The notes under the pieces were generated by a model that saw only the letters and a list, made by a program, of their open reading frames with translations, was not told where the DNA came from and ran no database searches. 64,000 nt of DNA from BP-133 sp040756995 (GTDB lineage: Bacteria; Actinomycetota; Acidimicrobiia; IMCC26256; BP-133): NCBI GenBank assembly GCA_040756995.1, contig JBFLYK010000022.1, forward strand, positions 41,476 to 105,475, read 5' to 3'. Positions 1 through 7,982 of the stretch are shown one piece after another (the stretch's first letter is position 1; the number at the start of each line of letters is the position of its first letter). The position numbers and the translations under genes are program-made.

Positions 1-139
1 CGAGGTGCTCGGGGTCCTCGGCGACGTCGGGATGGAGGTTGTTCTCCAGGCACCGCAGGGCCGCCTCGGCCAGCCAGGTGCGGCACCGCAGGGGTGCGCC
101 GAGCGTCGTCAGCCGGGGAGAGGGCTCTGCCGCACCCAC
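1..139 (-). CDS. hutU: Urocanate hydratase, N-terminal part (cut by window edge)
   Basis: Urocanase converts urocanate to imidazolone propionate, the second step of histidine breakdown. Translating the minus strand from a GTG at 139 gives 46 residues containing APLRCRTWLAEAALRCLENN followed by LHPDVAEDPEHL, which matches the conserved start of urocanases. The gene runs off the left edge. Its start lies 10 bases after the stop of the histidine ammonia-lyase gene, so the two form a hut operon. The only in-frame stop upstream is the TGA at 157-155, and GTG 139 is the first plausible start after it. Family assignment is firm despite the short fragment; the exact start is less sure because no strong ribosome binding site is visible. 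Confidence 0.8.
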   Translation of the reverse strand, partial: MGAAEPSPRLTTLGAPLRCRTWLAEAALRCLENNLHPDVAEDPEHL

Positions 140-149
140 GGCGGCGAGC

Positions 150-1724
150 CTACGTCAGGATCCATTCGGGCAGCAGGGCGCCGGACCGGACGAGTCGCTC
201 GGCGGCGGCGAGGTCGGGGGCCAGGAAACGGTCGGTCGGCAGCGCCGGGACCTCCGCCCGCAGCCGGGCGATGACCGCCTCCGTTTCCGGGGACGGGCGC
301 AGCGCGCCGGACGCCTCCCGGCGCAGCTCCAGGGCCTGGGCGGCGCAGAGGATCTCGATGGCCAGTGCCCGGCCGGCGTCGTCGATCGAGGTCCGCAGCT
401 TGCGGCAGGCGTTCCAGCCCATCGAGACGTGGTCCTCCTGGCCGCCGCTGGTCGAGATGGAGTCGACCGACGCCGGAGCGGCGTGGGTCCGCAGCCGGTT
501 GACGGCGGCCGCCGCCGTGTAGTGGGCCAGCATGAACCCGGAGTTGATGCCCGCCTCGACGGCCAGGAAGGCGGGGAGGCCCTGGGAGCGGGCCGGGTCC
601 ATGAGCCGGTCGGTGCGGCGTTCGGAGATGGCGGCCAGGTCGGCCAGGGCGATGGCGCAGAAGTCGGCGGCGAAAGCGAGCGGCTGGCCGTGGAAGTTGC
701 CGGTGGAGGCGACCTCGCCGACCCCGCCGGCGGCGCCGGGCAGGACGACCGGGTTGTCGGTCACCGAGGCCAGCTCCCGCTCGGTGACCTGGCGGGCGAA
801 GGAGAACACGTCCCGGCTGGCGCCGTGGACCTGGGGGGCGCAGCGCAGCGAGTAGGCGTCCTGCACGGCGTGGTCGGACGGGCCGTGGCTGGCCACGATC
901 TCCGAGCCGGCCAGCAGGCGCCGGAAGTTGGCCGCGCTGCGTTCCTGGCCGGGATGGGGTCGGATCGTGTGGAGCTCCGGGCGGTAGGTGGCGTCGGTGC
1001 CGAGCAGGGCCTCGACGGTGATGGCGCAGGCGACGTCGGCAGTGGCCGCCAGCCGGTCCAGGTCGGCCAGGGCGAGACAGAGGTGGGCCAGCATCCCCTC
1101 GGTGCCGTTGAGGAGCGACAGGCCCTCCTTGGCCTCCAGCACGATGGGCGAGAGGCCGGCGGCGGCCAGGGCGTCGGGGCCGGGGAGCCGGCGGCCGCCG
1201 GCGTCGACGACCTCACCGGCCCCGACGAGGACCGCGCCCACGTGGGCCAGCGGGGCCAGGTCGCCGGAGGCGCCGAGGCTGCCGAGCTCGGGGACGACCG
1301 GGGTCAGACCGGCCGAGAGCAGCGCCACCAGCCCTTCGACGAGCCGCGGCCGGGTACCGGACAGACCGGCGGCCAGCGTGCGGGCCCGGAGGAGCATCAT
1401 CGCCCGGACGACCTCCGGCTCGACCAGGTCCCCCATCCCGGCGGCGTGGCTCAGGACCAGCGACAGCTGGAGCCGGCTCGCCTCGGCCGGCGACACCTTG
1501 ACCGAGGCCAGCGCCCCGAAGCCGGTGGTGACGCCGTAGACCGTCGAGCCCTCGGCCACGATCCGCTCCACGACGGCCCGGGCCGGGGCCATCCGTTCGA
1601 CGGCCTCGGGAGCGACCCTGACGGGCGCGCCGTGGCGGGCGACCGCCACCACGTCGGCCACGGAGAGCGGCGAACCGTCGAGGACGACGACCCGCCGGTC
1701 GGCCACCCCGGGGGGCGACGTCAC
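150..1724 (-). CDS. hutH: Histidine ammonia-lyase
   Basis: This cytoplasmic enzyme removes ammonia from histidine to give urocanate, the first step of histidine catabolism. The 524-residue protein has the family's usual length. The GSLGASGDLAPLAHVG motif at about residues 148-163 carries the Ala152-Ser153-Gly154 triad that cyclises into the MIO electrophile. The N-terminal YGVTTGFG and the SVTDNPV region are also typical. It starts with GTG and is followed after 10 bases by the urocanase gene, so substrate and product enzymes are co-transcribed. A tyrosine or phenylalanine ammonia-lyase is the alternative within this superfamily, but the urocanase neighbour makes histidine the likely substrate. 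Confidence 0.95.
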   Translation of the reverse strand: MTSPPGVADRRVVVLDGSPLSVADVVAVARHGAPVRVAPEAVERMAPARAVVERIVAEGSTVYGVTTGFGALASVKVSPAEASRLQLSLVLSHAAGMGDLVEPEVVRAMMLLRARTLAAGLSGTRPRLVEGLVALLSAGLTPVVPELGSLGASGDLAPLAHVGAVLVGAGEVVDAGGRRLPGPDALAAAGLSPIVLEAKEGLSLLNGTEGMLAHLCLALADLDRLAATADVACAITVEALLGTDATYRPELHTIRPHPGQERSAANFRRLLAGSEIVASHGPSDHAVQDAYSLRCAPQVHGASRDVFSFARQVTERELASVTDNPVVLPGAAGGVGEVASTGNFHGQPLAFAADFCAIALADLAAISERRTDRLMDPARSQGLPAFLAVEAGINSGFMLAHYTAAAAVNRLRTHAAPASVDSISTSGGQEDHVSMGWNACRKLRTSIDDAGRALAIEILCAAQALELRREASGALRPSPETEAVIARLRAEVPALPTDRFLAPDLAAAERLVRSGALLPEWILT

Positions 1725-1755
1725 GGCCGCCTCCGCGCCGCCGGCTCCCGGCCGA

Positions 1756-2061
1756 TCAGCCGGTCGAGTTGTCGGTGGCCTCGACCACGGCCACCTCGCC
1801 CGTGGAGTCGACGTCGACCGTCACCGGGACGCAGTGCTCGCACGGTTCGGTGTGGCGCCAGGACCGCAGGAGCCGCGTCCGGGACGGGTTGAGGGCCACC
1901 GCGAAAGCCCCGGATTCCGGGGAAATCTCCAGGCCGTAGTACGGCTCCCAGTCGCTCTCGAGCGCCGGCGTGTCGATGCTCGTCTCTTTCGGGACCCGCC
2001 GGAACCGCATCCGCTCCGTGTCGAAGAGCCAGATGCTGTGGCACGAATCGATGCGTTCCAT
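1756..2061 (-). CDS. Small conserved-looking hypothetical protein
   Basis: A 101-residue soluble protein with no signal peptide or membrane segment. It begins MERIDSCHSIWLFDTERMRF and contains RRVPKETSIDTPALESDWEPYY, a cluster of basic residues, a CEHC pair (HTEPCEHCVPV) and an acidic C-terminus. The CxxC-like spacing could bind a metal, but this is only inference. I chose ATG 2061 because GGGAGTG lies just upstream; an in-frame start 24 bases earlier is possible. It ends 31 bases before hutH and may be transcribed with it. Composition and codon use look like a real gene, and the WLFDTERMRFRRV string reads as a conserved actinobacterial hypothetical. Function unknown. Confidence 0.65.
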   Translation of the reverse strand: MERIDSCHSIWLFDTERMRFRRVPKETSIDTPALESDWEPYYGLEISPESGAFAVALNPSRTRLLRSWRHTEPCEHCVPVTVDVDSTGEVAVVEATDNSTG

Positions 2062-2162
2062 TCCGACACTCCCGTCTCGGGACATCCCGGACCCAGGGTC
2101 TCGGGATGACCCCCGGGGAAAGGCTAGCGGCCCGCCGACAATCGCGCCTCCATGCCCGCCCC

Positions 2163-2179
2163 CCGGCCGCCTCGGCCGG
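2163..2179. terminator. GC-rich hairpin downstream of dtd
   Basis: A perfect 7-base inverted repeat, CCGGCCG-CCT-CGGCCGG, lies in the 145-base gap (2062-2206) between dtd and the small hypothetical gene. It sits 27 bases after the dtd stop on the minus strand. No U-tract follows, so it may be a weak terminator or an RNA-end stabiliser. The rest of the gap shows no gene. Confidence 0.35.
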
Positions 2180-2206
2180 TCTGGTTTGACGCAGCGTGAC
2201 CATTTG

Positions 2207-2644
2207 TCAGATTTCCACGGTCACGGTGACGGGCCCGTCGTTGACGAGCTCCACGTGCATGTGGGCGGCGAACCGTCCGGTGGCCACCCGGGCCCCGAGG
2301 GCCTCGAGGGCGGCGGTGAACTTCTCGATGAGCGGCTCGGCCTGCTCCGGTCGGGCCGCCGCCGCCCACGACGGCCGCCGCCCCTTCCGGGTGTCGCCGT
2401 AGAGCGTGAACTGGCTGACGACCAGCACCTCCCCGCCGGCCTCGGCCACCGGCACGTTCATGAACCCCGCCTCGTCGTCGAAGACCCGCAGCCGCCACAC
2501 CCGTTCGGCCAGCTTCTCCGCCACCGCCTCGTCATCGGAGTGGGTCACCCCGACAAAGACGCACAGTCCCCGCCCGATCTCCCCGACGACCTCCCCCGCC
2601 ACCGTGACCGCCGCCCGGTTCACCCGCTGAATGAGCGCCCGCAT
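2207..2644 (-). CDS. dtd: D-aminoacyl-tRNA deacylase
   Basis: DTD hydrolyses D-amino acids (and glycine) mischarged on tRNA, protecting translation. The 145-residue length fits the family. The signature SQFTLYGDTRKGRRPS lies near residues 76-91 and the Gly-cis-Pro chiral-proofreading motif NDGPVT near the C-terminus. The N-terminus MRALIQRVNRAAVTV is the canonical start, reached from ATG 2644. It is transcribed away from the divergent DUF2182 gene. The C-terminus ends VTVTVEI rather than the more usual VTFLL, a minor variation. Confidence 0.95.
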   Translation of the reverse strand: MRALIQRVNRAAVTVAGEVVGEIGRGLCVFVGVTHSDDEAVAEKLAERVWRLRVFDDEAGFMNVPVAEAGGEVLVVSQFTLYGDTRKGRRPSWAAAARPEQAEPLIEKFTAALEALGARVATGRFAAHMHVELVNDGPVTVTVEI

Positions 2645-2665
2645 TCCCGACAGTCTGCCCGGTCT

Positions 2666-2695
2666 TTGACGCTGTTCGGCCGGGCGTGGTACGAC
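2666..2695 (+). promoter_or_regulatory. Candidate promoter of the DUF2182 gene
   Basis: TTGACG (2666-2671) and TACGAC (2690-2695) are separated by 18 bases. The -35 box is near consensus; the -10 is weak. Transcription would begin about five bases before ATG 2707, giving an almost leaderless message. It lies in the 62-base divergent gap with dtd. Confidence 0.35.
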
Positions 2696-2706
2696 CCGGT
2701 TCGTCC

Positions 2707-3552
2707 ATGGCCGATGTGCAGAGCCCGTTGCGGACGACGTTGCCGTTGCTTCACCGTCGGCTGACCGCCGGGGTTGTCATCTGGCTGGTGGGCTTTGCCG
2801 GGCTGGCCTGGGTTCTCACCGTCCGCCAGCCCACGACGATGGACCACCGGCTCATGGGTCTGGCCGAGGTCGGGACCGGAGTCCATGGCGCGCCGGCGGC
2901 CCTGACGTTCCTCGGGATGTGGACCGGGATGATGGTGGCGATGATGTTCCCCACCGTGATCCCGATGGTCCTGGCCCACCGGATGGTGGTGCAGCGCCGG
3001 GGCGAGGGGTCGGCTCCGACCGTCGCCTTCGTGGCCGGCTACCTGCTGGTCTGGGCGGTGGCGGGCGTCGTCCCGCTCGCCGCGGTGGTGGGCTTCTCGC
3101 ACATCAGCGCCACGACGGCCGACGGGCGGTGGCTCGCCACGCTGGCCGGTGTGATCGTCGGCGTCGCCGGGGCCTACCAGTTCACGCGGTGGAAGGCGGT
3201 GTGCCTCCGGGCCTGCCGGTCGCCCCTGGGATTCGTCCTGACCCACGACTTCGGAACCGGGAGCCTCGGAGCCCTCCGGGCCGGGGTGGGGCACGGCGCC
3301 TTCTGTCTCGGCTGCTGTTGGGCCCTCATGACGGTGCTCGTCGTCATGGGCCTCATGAACCTGATCTGGATGGCGGCGCTGGCGCTGGTCTTTCTGGCCG
3401 AGAAGACGTGGCGCTACGGCGATTCGCTCACGAGAGTGATGGGCACGGCGCTGATCGCCCTCGGGCTGCTGCTCATCGCCTTCCCGGATCTGCTTCCGAC
3501 CGTCTCCGGGGCCGACCCGATGGCCCCGATGGACGGCATGCCCGGTATGTAG
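2707..3552 (+). CDS. DUF2182 integral membrane protein (putative metal-related)
   Basis: A membrane protein of 281 residues with about seven hydrophobic segments. The block GMWTGMMVAMMFPTVIPMVL is the hallmark of DUF2182, and GHGAFCLGCCWALM follows in the second half. The family is annotated as predicted metal-binding membrane protein; the Met- and Cys-rich helices suggest soft metals such as copper, but no substrate is established. The C-terminus ends in a Met-rich tail (PMAPMDGMPGM). I chose ATG 2707 over the GTG at 2686. It converges on a DUF1326 gene with a nine-base gap; DUF1326 and DUF2182 genes commonly sit together, so the pair probably works jointly. Confidence 0.85.
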   Translation: MADVQSPLRTTLPLLHRRLTAGVVIWLVGFAGLAWVLTVRQPTTMDHRLMGLAEVGTGVHGAPAALTFLGMWTGMMVAMMFPTVIPMVLAHRMVVQRRGEGSAPTVAFVAGYLLVWAVAGVVPLAAVVGFSHISATTADGRWLATLAGVIVGVAGAYQFTRWKAVCLRACRSPLGFVLTHDFGTGSLGALRAGVGHGAFCLGCCWALMTVLVVMGLMNLIWMAALALVFLAEKTWRYGDSLTRVMGTALIALGLLLIAFPDLLPTVSGADPMAPMDGMPGM

Positions 3553-3561
3553 CCCCGTCGG

Positions 3562-4167
3562 TCAGGCACCGCTCCAGGCGAACGGCGCCGACGCCCCGGA
3601 CTTCCCCTCGTGGTCGAGTTCGAACCCGAACAGGTTGATCCGGGACCGGACCGCCTGGGCCACGGTCAGCGTCGTGTTGAACGGGATGTTGACGTTGGCG
3701 ATCTTGGTCGGTTCCGGCTGGCCCTCGGGGTGGATGTCCTCCACCTCGACGTCGGTCCCGTCGCCGATCCGGAGATGGTGGCGCCGCCCCTCTTCCGAGA
3801 TCTCGATCGGCAGTCGTTCCACCCCCATGTGGTTGCCGATGAGACCGACGATCGGTTCGAGCGGGCCGCCGACGGTGCCGGAGAAGATGCCGCCGAGTTT
3901 CTTGGCCTGTTCGTCGTTGGCCCGCTGGTCGACGATCACCCCGTAGTTCCAGCCGCCTTCGATCATCATCGCCGGGCCGTCGAGGAAGATGGCGGCGTTC
4001 AGATCGGCGAGGTCGATGCCGTCCGCCTGCCCTTCGGCGATGTGGAAGGCGACCAGCGCCCGGCAGCGGTCCCCGTCGGCCGGCACGGCCAGTGACGAGG
4101 CGTTGCAGGGGCACAGCACGTTGCAGGAGCAGTTCTCGAAATAGGTGCCGCTGATGTCCCAGGCCAT
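3562..4167 (-). CDS. DUF1326 domain protein
   Basis: A soluble 201-residue protein that begins MAWDISGTYFENCSCNVLCP, the diagnostic DUF1326 start with a CSCNVLCPC cysteine cluster at residues 13-21. The clustered cysteines suggest metal binding, which is inference. Further family features are AFHIAEGQADGIDLADLNAA and GNHMGVERLPIEI. The gene converges on the DUF2182 membrane protein, its usual genomic partner, although here the two are on opposite strands rather than in one operon. The molecular function of the family is not established. Confidence 0.85.
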   Translation of the reverse strand: MAWDISGTYFENCSCNVLCPCNASSLAVPADGDRCRALVAFHIAEGQADGIDLADLNAAIFLDGPAMMIEGGWNYGVIVDQRANDEQAKKLGGIFSGTVGGPLEPIVGLIGNHMGVERLPIEISEEGRRHHLRIGDGTDVEVEDIHPEGQPEPTKIANVNIPFNTTLTVAQAVRSRINLFGFELDHEGKSGASAPFAWSGA

Positions 4168-4216
4168 GGCACACCTCGCTCGGTCGAGAAATCCGGACGA
4201 AGGCTAGCCCAGCCCC

Positions 4217-5770
4217 TCACTCCCACTCGATGGTGCCGGGAGGTTTCGACGTGATGTCGTAGGCCACCCGGTTGACGCCGGGGACCTCGTTGATCAGGCG
4301 GGACGAGATCCGCTCCAGCAGGTCGTAGGGCAGCCGGGCCCAGTCGGCGGTCATCGCGTCGTCGGACGTGACGGCCCGGATGACGATCGGATAGGCGTAG
4401 GTGCGCTCGTCGCCCATGACCCCGACCGACCGCACGGCGGGCAGGACGGCGAAGCTCTGCCACAGGTCACGGTACAGACCGGCCCGCTTGACCTCTTCGA
4501 CGACCACGGCGTCGGCCCGCTGCAGCACGTCGACCCGTTCGGCCGTCACCTCGCCGACGATGCGCACCGCCAGACCCGGCCCCGGGAACGGCTGGCGCCA
4601 CACGATGTCCTCCGGGAGGCCGAGCTCCTCGCCCACCGCCCGCACCTCGTCCTTGAACAGAAGGCGCAGCGGCTCGACGAGCTCGAAGTCCATGTCCTCC
4701 GGGAGGCCGCCGACGTTGTGGTGGGACTTGATCTTGGCCGCGTCCCGGGTGCCCGACTCGATGACGTCGGGATACAGCGTGCCCTGGACCAGGAACCGGG
4801 CACCCTTTCCGAGCTCCTTGGCCGCCTCCTCGAACACCCGGATGAACGTCTCGCCGATGGCCTTGCGCTTCTGCTCCGGGTCGGTCACCCCGGCCAGCAC
4901 GGCCAGGAACCGGTCGGCCGCCTTCACGTGCACCAGGTCGACGTGGAACTGGCGGAGGAACGTCTCCTCCACCTGCTCGGCCTCGCCGGCCCGCAGCAGC
5001 CCGGTGTCGACGAAGACACAGGTCAGCTGGTCGCCCACCGCCTTGTGGACCAGCGCCGCCGCCACCGCCGAGTCGACCCCGCCGGACAGGCCGCAGATGA
5101 CGGCGCCGTCGCCCACCTGGGCCTGGATGGCCTCCACCGCCTGCTCGATGATCGACACCCGCGTCCAGGTGGGCCGGGCGCCGCACACGTCGTAGAGGAA
5201 CGCCTTGAGGATCTCCATGCCCCGGGCGGTGTGGATCACCTCGGGATGGAACTGCACGCCGTAGATGGCCCGCTCCGCGTCCTCCAGGGCGGCCACCGGC
5301 GCAGCCGACGACGCCGTCGTCCGGAACCCCGGCGGCGCCAGCACGATCGAGTCGCCGTGGCTCATCCACACTTCCTGCTCCACCGGCAGGTTGGCGAACA
5401 ACAGCGACGAATCGACGACGTTGAGGGGCGTGCGACCGTACTCGCCCGTCCCCGTCCGGCGGACTTCGCCGCCGAGCTGCTGGGCGATGAGCTGGCAGCC
5501 GTAGCAGATACCGAGGAGCGGCACGCCGGACTCGTAGATCGAGGCGTCGATCGACGGCGCCCCTTCCACATGCACCGATGCCGGGCCGCCGGAGAAGATG
5601 ATCCCCTTGGGCTTACGGGCCAGCATCTCGGCGACGGGCATGTCGCGGGGCACGATCTCGGAGTAGACGTTGGCCTCCCGCACCCGGCGGGCGATCAGCT
5701 GGGCGTACTGCGCGCCGAAGTCGACGACGAGGATGGTGTCGACGTCTTCGGGCTTGAGGCCGACAGGCAC
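4217..5770 (-). CDS. guaA: GMP synthase (glutamine-hydrolysing)
   Basis: GuaA aminates XMP to GMP using glutamine and ATP, the last step of guanine nucleotide synthesis. The 517-residue protein has an N-terminal class I amidotransferase domain with nucleophile Cys89 in GICYGCQL and the His-Glu pair in VQFHPEV. The ATP-pyrophosphatase P-loop is LSGGVDSAVAAAL, and the dimerisation domain ends in the invariant SKPPGTIEWE. It starts with a GTG that immediately follows the TAG stop of guaB3 (TAG-GTG), so the two are translationally coupled. Only the in-frame GTG 5770 gives a complete N-terminus. Confidence 0.97.
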   Translation of the reverse strand: MPVGLKPEDVDTILVVDFGAQYAQLIARRVREANVYSEIVPRDMPVAEMLARKPKGIIFSGGPASVHVEGAPSIDASIYESGVPLLGICYGCQLIAQQLGGEVRRTGTGEYGRTPLNVVDSSLLFANLPVEQEVWMSHGDSIVLAPPGFRTTASSAAPVAALEDAERAIYGVQFHPEVIHTARGMEILKAFLYDVCGARPTWTRVSIIEQAVEAIQAQVGDGAVICGLSGGVDSAVAAALVHKAVGDQLTCVFVDTGLLRAGEAEQVEETFLRQFHVDLVHVKAADRFLAVLAGVTDPEQKRKAIGETFIRVFEEAAKELGKGARFLVQGTLYPDVIESGTRDAAKIKSHHNVGGLPEDMDFELVEPLRLLFKDEVRAVGEELGLPEDIVWRQPFPGPGLAVRIVGEVTAERVDVLQRADAVVVEEVKRAGLYRDLWQSFAVLPAVRSVGVMGDERTYAYPIVIRAVTSDDAMTADWARLPYDLLERISSRLINEVPGVNRVAYDITSKPPGTIEWE

Positions 5771-6931
5771 CTACTTGCCCATCCCGATGCCCTGGCTGCG
5801 CTGGAGGGACTTGCCCTCCGTCTTCAGCGCCGGGGCCACCATCACCTCCGCCTTCTGGAACTCCTTCACGGTCTCGTAGCCGCAGGTGGCCATCGAGGTG
5901 CGCAGGGCGCCGAAGAGGTTGAGGGTGCCGTCGTTCTCGTGGGCCGGCCCGACGAGAATCTCGGCCAGCGAACCCTTCTGACCGACGTGGACCCGGGCGC
6001 CCCGGGGCAGCGTCGGATGGAAGGTGGCCATCCCCCAGTGGTAGCCCTTGCCGGGCGACTCGTAGGCCGAGGCCAGCGGCGAGCCGATCATCACCGCGTC
6101 GGCGCCGCAGGCGATCGCCTTGGCGATGTCGCCCCCCGTCCGCATGCCGCCGTCGGCGATCACGTGGACGTACACGCCGGTCTCGTCGAGGTGGCGCATG
6201 CGGGCGCCGGCGGCGTCGGCGATGGCCGTGGCCTGGGGTACGCCGATGCCGAGCACGCCCCGGCTGGTGCAGGCCTGGCCGGGACCGACGCCGACGAGGA
6301 CGCCGACCGCGCCCGTCCGCATGAGGTGCAGGGCGGTGGAGTAGGAGGCGCAGCCGCCGACGATGACCGGCAGCTCGAACTCCCGGATGAACTTCTTCAG
6401 GTTGAGGGGCTCGGCGTTCTTGCTCACGTGCTCGGCGGAGACGACCGTGCCCTGGATGACCAGGATGTCGAGCTCGGCGTCGAGCACCGCCTTGGCGTAG
6501 CGCACCGTCTTCTGCGGCGTGAGCGACGCTGCCGTGGTCACACCGGAGGCCTTGATCTCCTCGATGCGGGCGCCGATCAGCTCCTCCTTGATCGGCTCGG
6601 CGTAGATCTGCTGCATCCGCAGCGTCGCCTTCTCCGGTGGGAGCTTGGCGATCTCCTCCAGGAGCGGCTCGGGGTTCTCGTAGCGGGTCCACAACCCCTC
6701 GAGGTTGAGGACGGCGAGACCGCCGATGCGGCCGATCTCGATGGCGGTCGCCGGGGACACCGCCCCGTCCATCGCCGCCGCCATGAGCGGCAGCTCGAAC
6801 CGGAAGGCATCGAGCTCCCAGGAGATGTCAACGTCCTCCGGGTCGCGCGTCCGCCGGCTGGGGACGATGGCGATGTCGTCGAAGCCGTAGGCCCGTCGCC
6901 CCGATTTGCCGATGCCGATCTCAACTTCCAT
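5771..6931 (-). CDS. guaB3: GuaB3-family IMP dehydrogenase-related protein
   Basis: A 386-residue TIM-barrel protein of the IMP dehydrogenase/GMP reductase superfamily. The start IGKSGRRAYGFDDIAIVPSR is typical of the actinobacterial GuaB3 group. It has no CBS domains and is shorter than canonical GuaB. The nucleotide-binding Cys loop is present as GVGPGQACTSRGVLG, and DGGMRTGGDIAKAIACGADAVM gives the phosphate site. Its place directly before guaA links it to guanine nucleotide synthesis, but whether it is the housekeeping IMP dehydrogenase or a paralogue cannot be told from this window. ATG 6931 is preceded by AAAGGGAG. Confidence 0.9.
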   Translation of the reverse strand: MEVEIGIGKSGRRAYGFDDIAIVPSRRTRDPEDVDISWELDAFRFELPLMAAAMDGAVSPATAIEIGRIGGLAVLNLEGLWTRYENPEPLLEEIAKLPPEKATLRMQQIYAEPIKEELIGARIEEIKASGVTTAASLTPQKTVRYAKAVLDAELDILVIQGTVVSAEHVSKNAEPLNLKKFIREFELPVIVGGCASYSTALHLMRTGAVGVLVGVGPGQACTSRGVLGIGVPQATAIADAAGARMRHLDETGVYVHVIADGGMRTGGDIAKAIACGADAVMIGSPLASAYESPGKGYHWGMATFHPTLPRGARVHVGQKGSLAEILVGPAHENDGTLNLFGALRTSMATCGYETVKEFQKAEVMVAPALKTEGKSLQRSQGIGMGK

Positions 6932-7013
6932 GTGGCCCCACTCCCTTTATCCCAACGCCCGATGACCCAAGATAGCCGCCAGGTGGGACAGGACCCGGCT
7001 CTTCGCCGAACGG

Positions 7014-7676
7014 TTAGACACGCATGAGGAGCGTGAGGAAACCGGACAGGATCCGGGCCGTCAGACCCCACACCGTCTCGTCCTCCAGCTCGAAGATGTG
7101 GACGTCGCGGGTGAGCACGCCGGTGCCCCAGTGCTCCTCCCGGTGCACCCCGTCGGCCATCAGCTCCGACAGCGCCACGTCGAAGACCCGCTCGACCTCC
7201 CGGGGGTCGGGTTTCAGTTCCGGCGGCGCATCGAGCACTCCCACGTAGGGCGCCACGAGGAACCGGCTCGTGACCGTGGAGATCGTGTCGAGCTCCGCCA
7301 CGATCTCCACCGCCTCCCGGGGCAGACCGATCTCCTCCTCGCACTCCCGCAGGGCGGCGTCCCGCAGCGTCGGGTCGACCTCGGGATGGAACTTCCCCCC
7401 CGGAAAGGCGACGTCACCCCGGTGGGACGGCATCGTGTCGGGCCGGCGGGTCAGGATGACCCGCGTCTCGCCGCCCGCTTCGAACAGCGGCATGAGCACC
7501 GCTGCGGCCTGGACGTCGGGCACCCGGGGCGGGCGCTTCGGTTCCGGAAAGGCCTGGATGCGGCGCCGCACCTCGTCGAGCGGCAGCCGGCGGGCCTCGG
7601 GCGCCAGGCCCGCCCACGGCGCCGGGCCGCCGAACCGGATCGTCGGCGGACGGGGGATCCGCTGCGCGCCCGGCAT
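7014..7676 (-). CDS. Nudix hydrolase, CoA pyrophosphatase-like
   Basis: A 220-residue Nudix protein. Such enzymes cleave nucleoside diphosphate-X compounds; this subgroup (NudL/COG0494-like) usually acts on coenzyme A. The Nudix box spans GGKFHPEVDPTLRDAALREC followed by EEEIGL at about residues 92-117, with the REx2EE core intact. The upstream ILTRRPDTMPSHRGDVAFPG matches the UPF0035/CoA-specific pattern. The gap 6932-7013 upstream of guaB3 lies just beyond its end. Substrate is inferred from the family. Confidence 0.88.
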   Translation of the reverse strand: MPGAQRIPRPPTIRFGGPAPWAGLAPEARRLPLDEVRRRIQAFPEPKRPPRVPDVQAAAVLMPLFEAGGETRVILTRRPDTMPSHRGDVAFPGGKFHPEVDPTLRDAALRECEEEIGLPREAVEIVAELDTISTVTSRFLVAPYVGVLDAPPELKPDPREVERVFDVALSELMADGVHREEHWGTGVLTRDVHIFELEDETVWGLTARILSGFLTLLMRV

Positions 7677-7695
7677 CAGCCGTCGCCCCTCGGCA

Positions 7696-7854
7696 CTACT
7701 CGGCCGATTGGAGCTGCGACGTCAGCTCCTCCAGCAACTCCTTCATTCCGCCCGTCTTCAGATTGGCCATGACCTGCCCGGGCGGGGTCTCGCCCCGCTC
7801 CCATTCCATCCAGGTGGCGAGCAGCTTGGCCGGGTCGATCGGGGGCTTTTCCAC
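7696..7854 (-). CDS. Small hypothetical protein
   Basis: A 52-residue helical protein starting VEKPPIDPAKLLATWMEWER and ending in a Leu/Glu-rich helix (MKELLEELTSQLQSAE). I chose GTG 7854 because the in-frame codons upstream are Arg/Gly/Pro-rich and look non-coding. It ends 19 bases before the Nudix gene, so the two may share a message. Function unknown; the size and helix suggest a small adaptor or regulator, which is speculation. Confidence 0.6.
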   Translation of the reverse strand: MEKPPIDPAKLLATWMEWERGETPPGQVMANLKTGGMKELLEELTSQLQSAE

Positions 7855-7909
7855 GTGCGCCAGCCTAGTGGCAGAGGGCCGCCGCCCCCGCGGTCGGCCC
7901 CCCAAAACG

Positions 7910-7957
7910 AAACTGGCGTTCCTTTACCGCAATACAGCGGAAAAGGAACGCCAGTTT
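7910..7957 (-). terminator. groES-groL transcription terminator
   Basis: A perfect 16-base inverted repeat (AAACTGGCGTTCCTTT and its complement) encloses an A/A mismatch, a further four-base CCGC/GCGG stem and a six-base loop. It begins 25 bases after the groL stop. On the minus strand the stem is followed by TCGTTTT, a fair U-tract. The element is notably AT-richer than its surroundings. Confidence 0.85.
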
Positions 7958-7982
7958 GAAGGAGCGGGGAAGGGCGGACGGG

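Noticed and set aside
5771..6931. Canonical IMP dehydrogenase GuaB
   Set aside because: No CBS domains, short length and GuaB3-type N-terminus.
6932..7013. guaB3 promoter or purine riboswitch
   Set aside because: Only a TATCTT-like -10 is seen without a matching -35, and the gap is too short and unstructured for a riboswitch.
39..7027. Long plus-strand frames opposite hutH and guaA-guaB3
   Set aside because: Same antisense effect; their protein text has no family signal.
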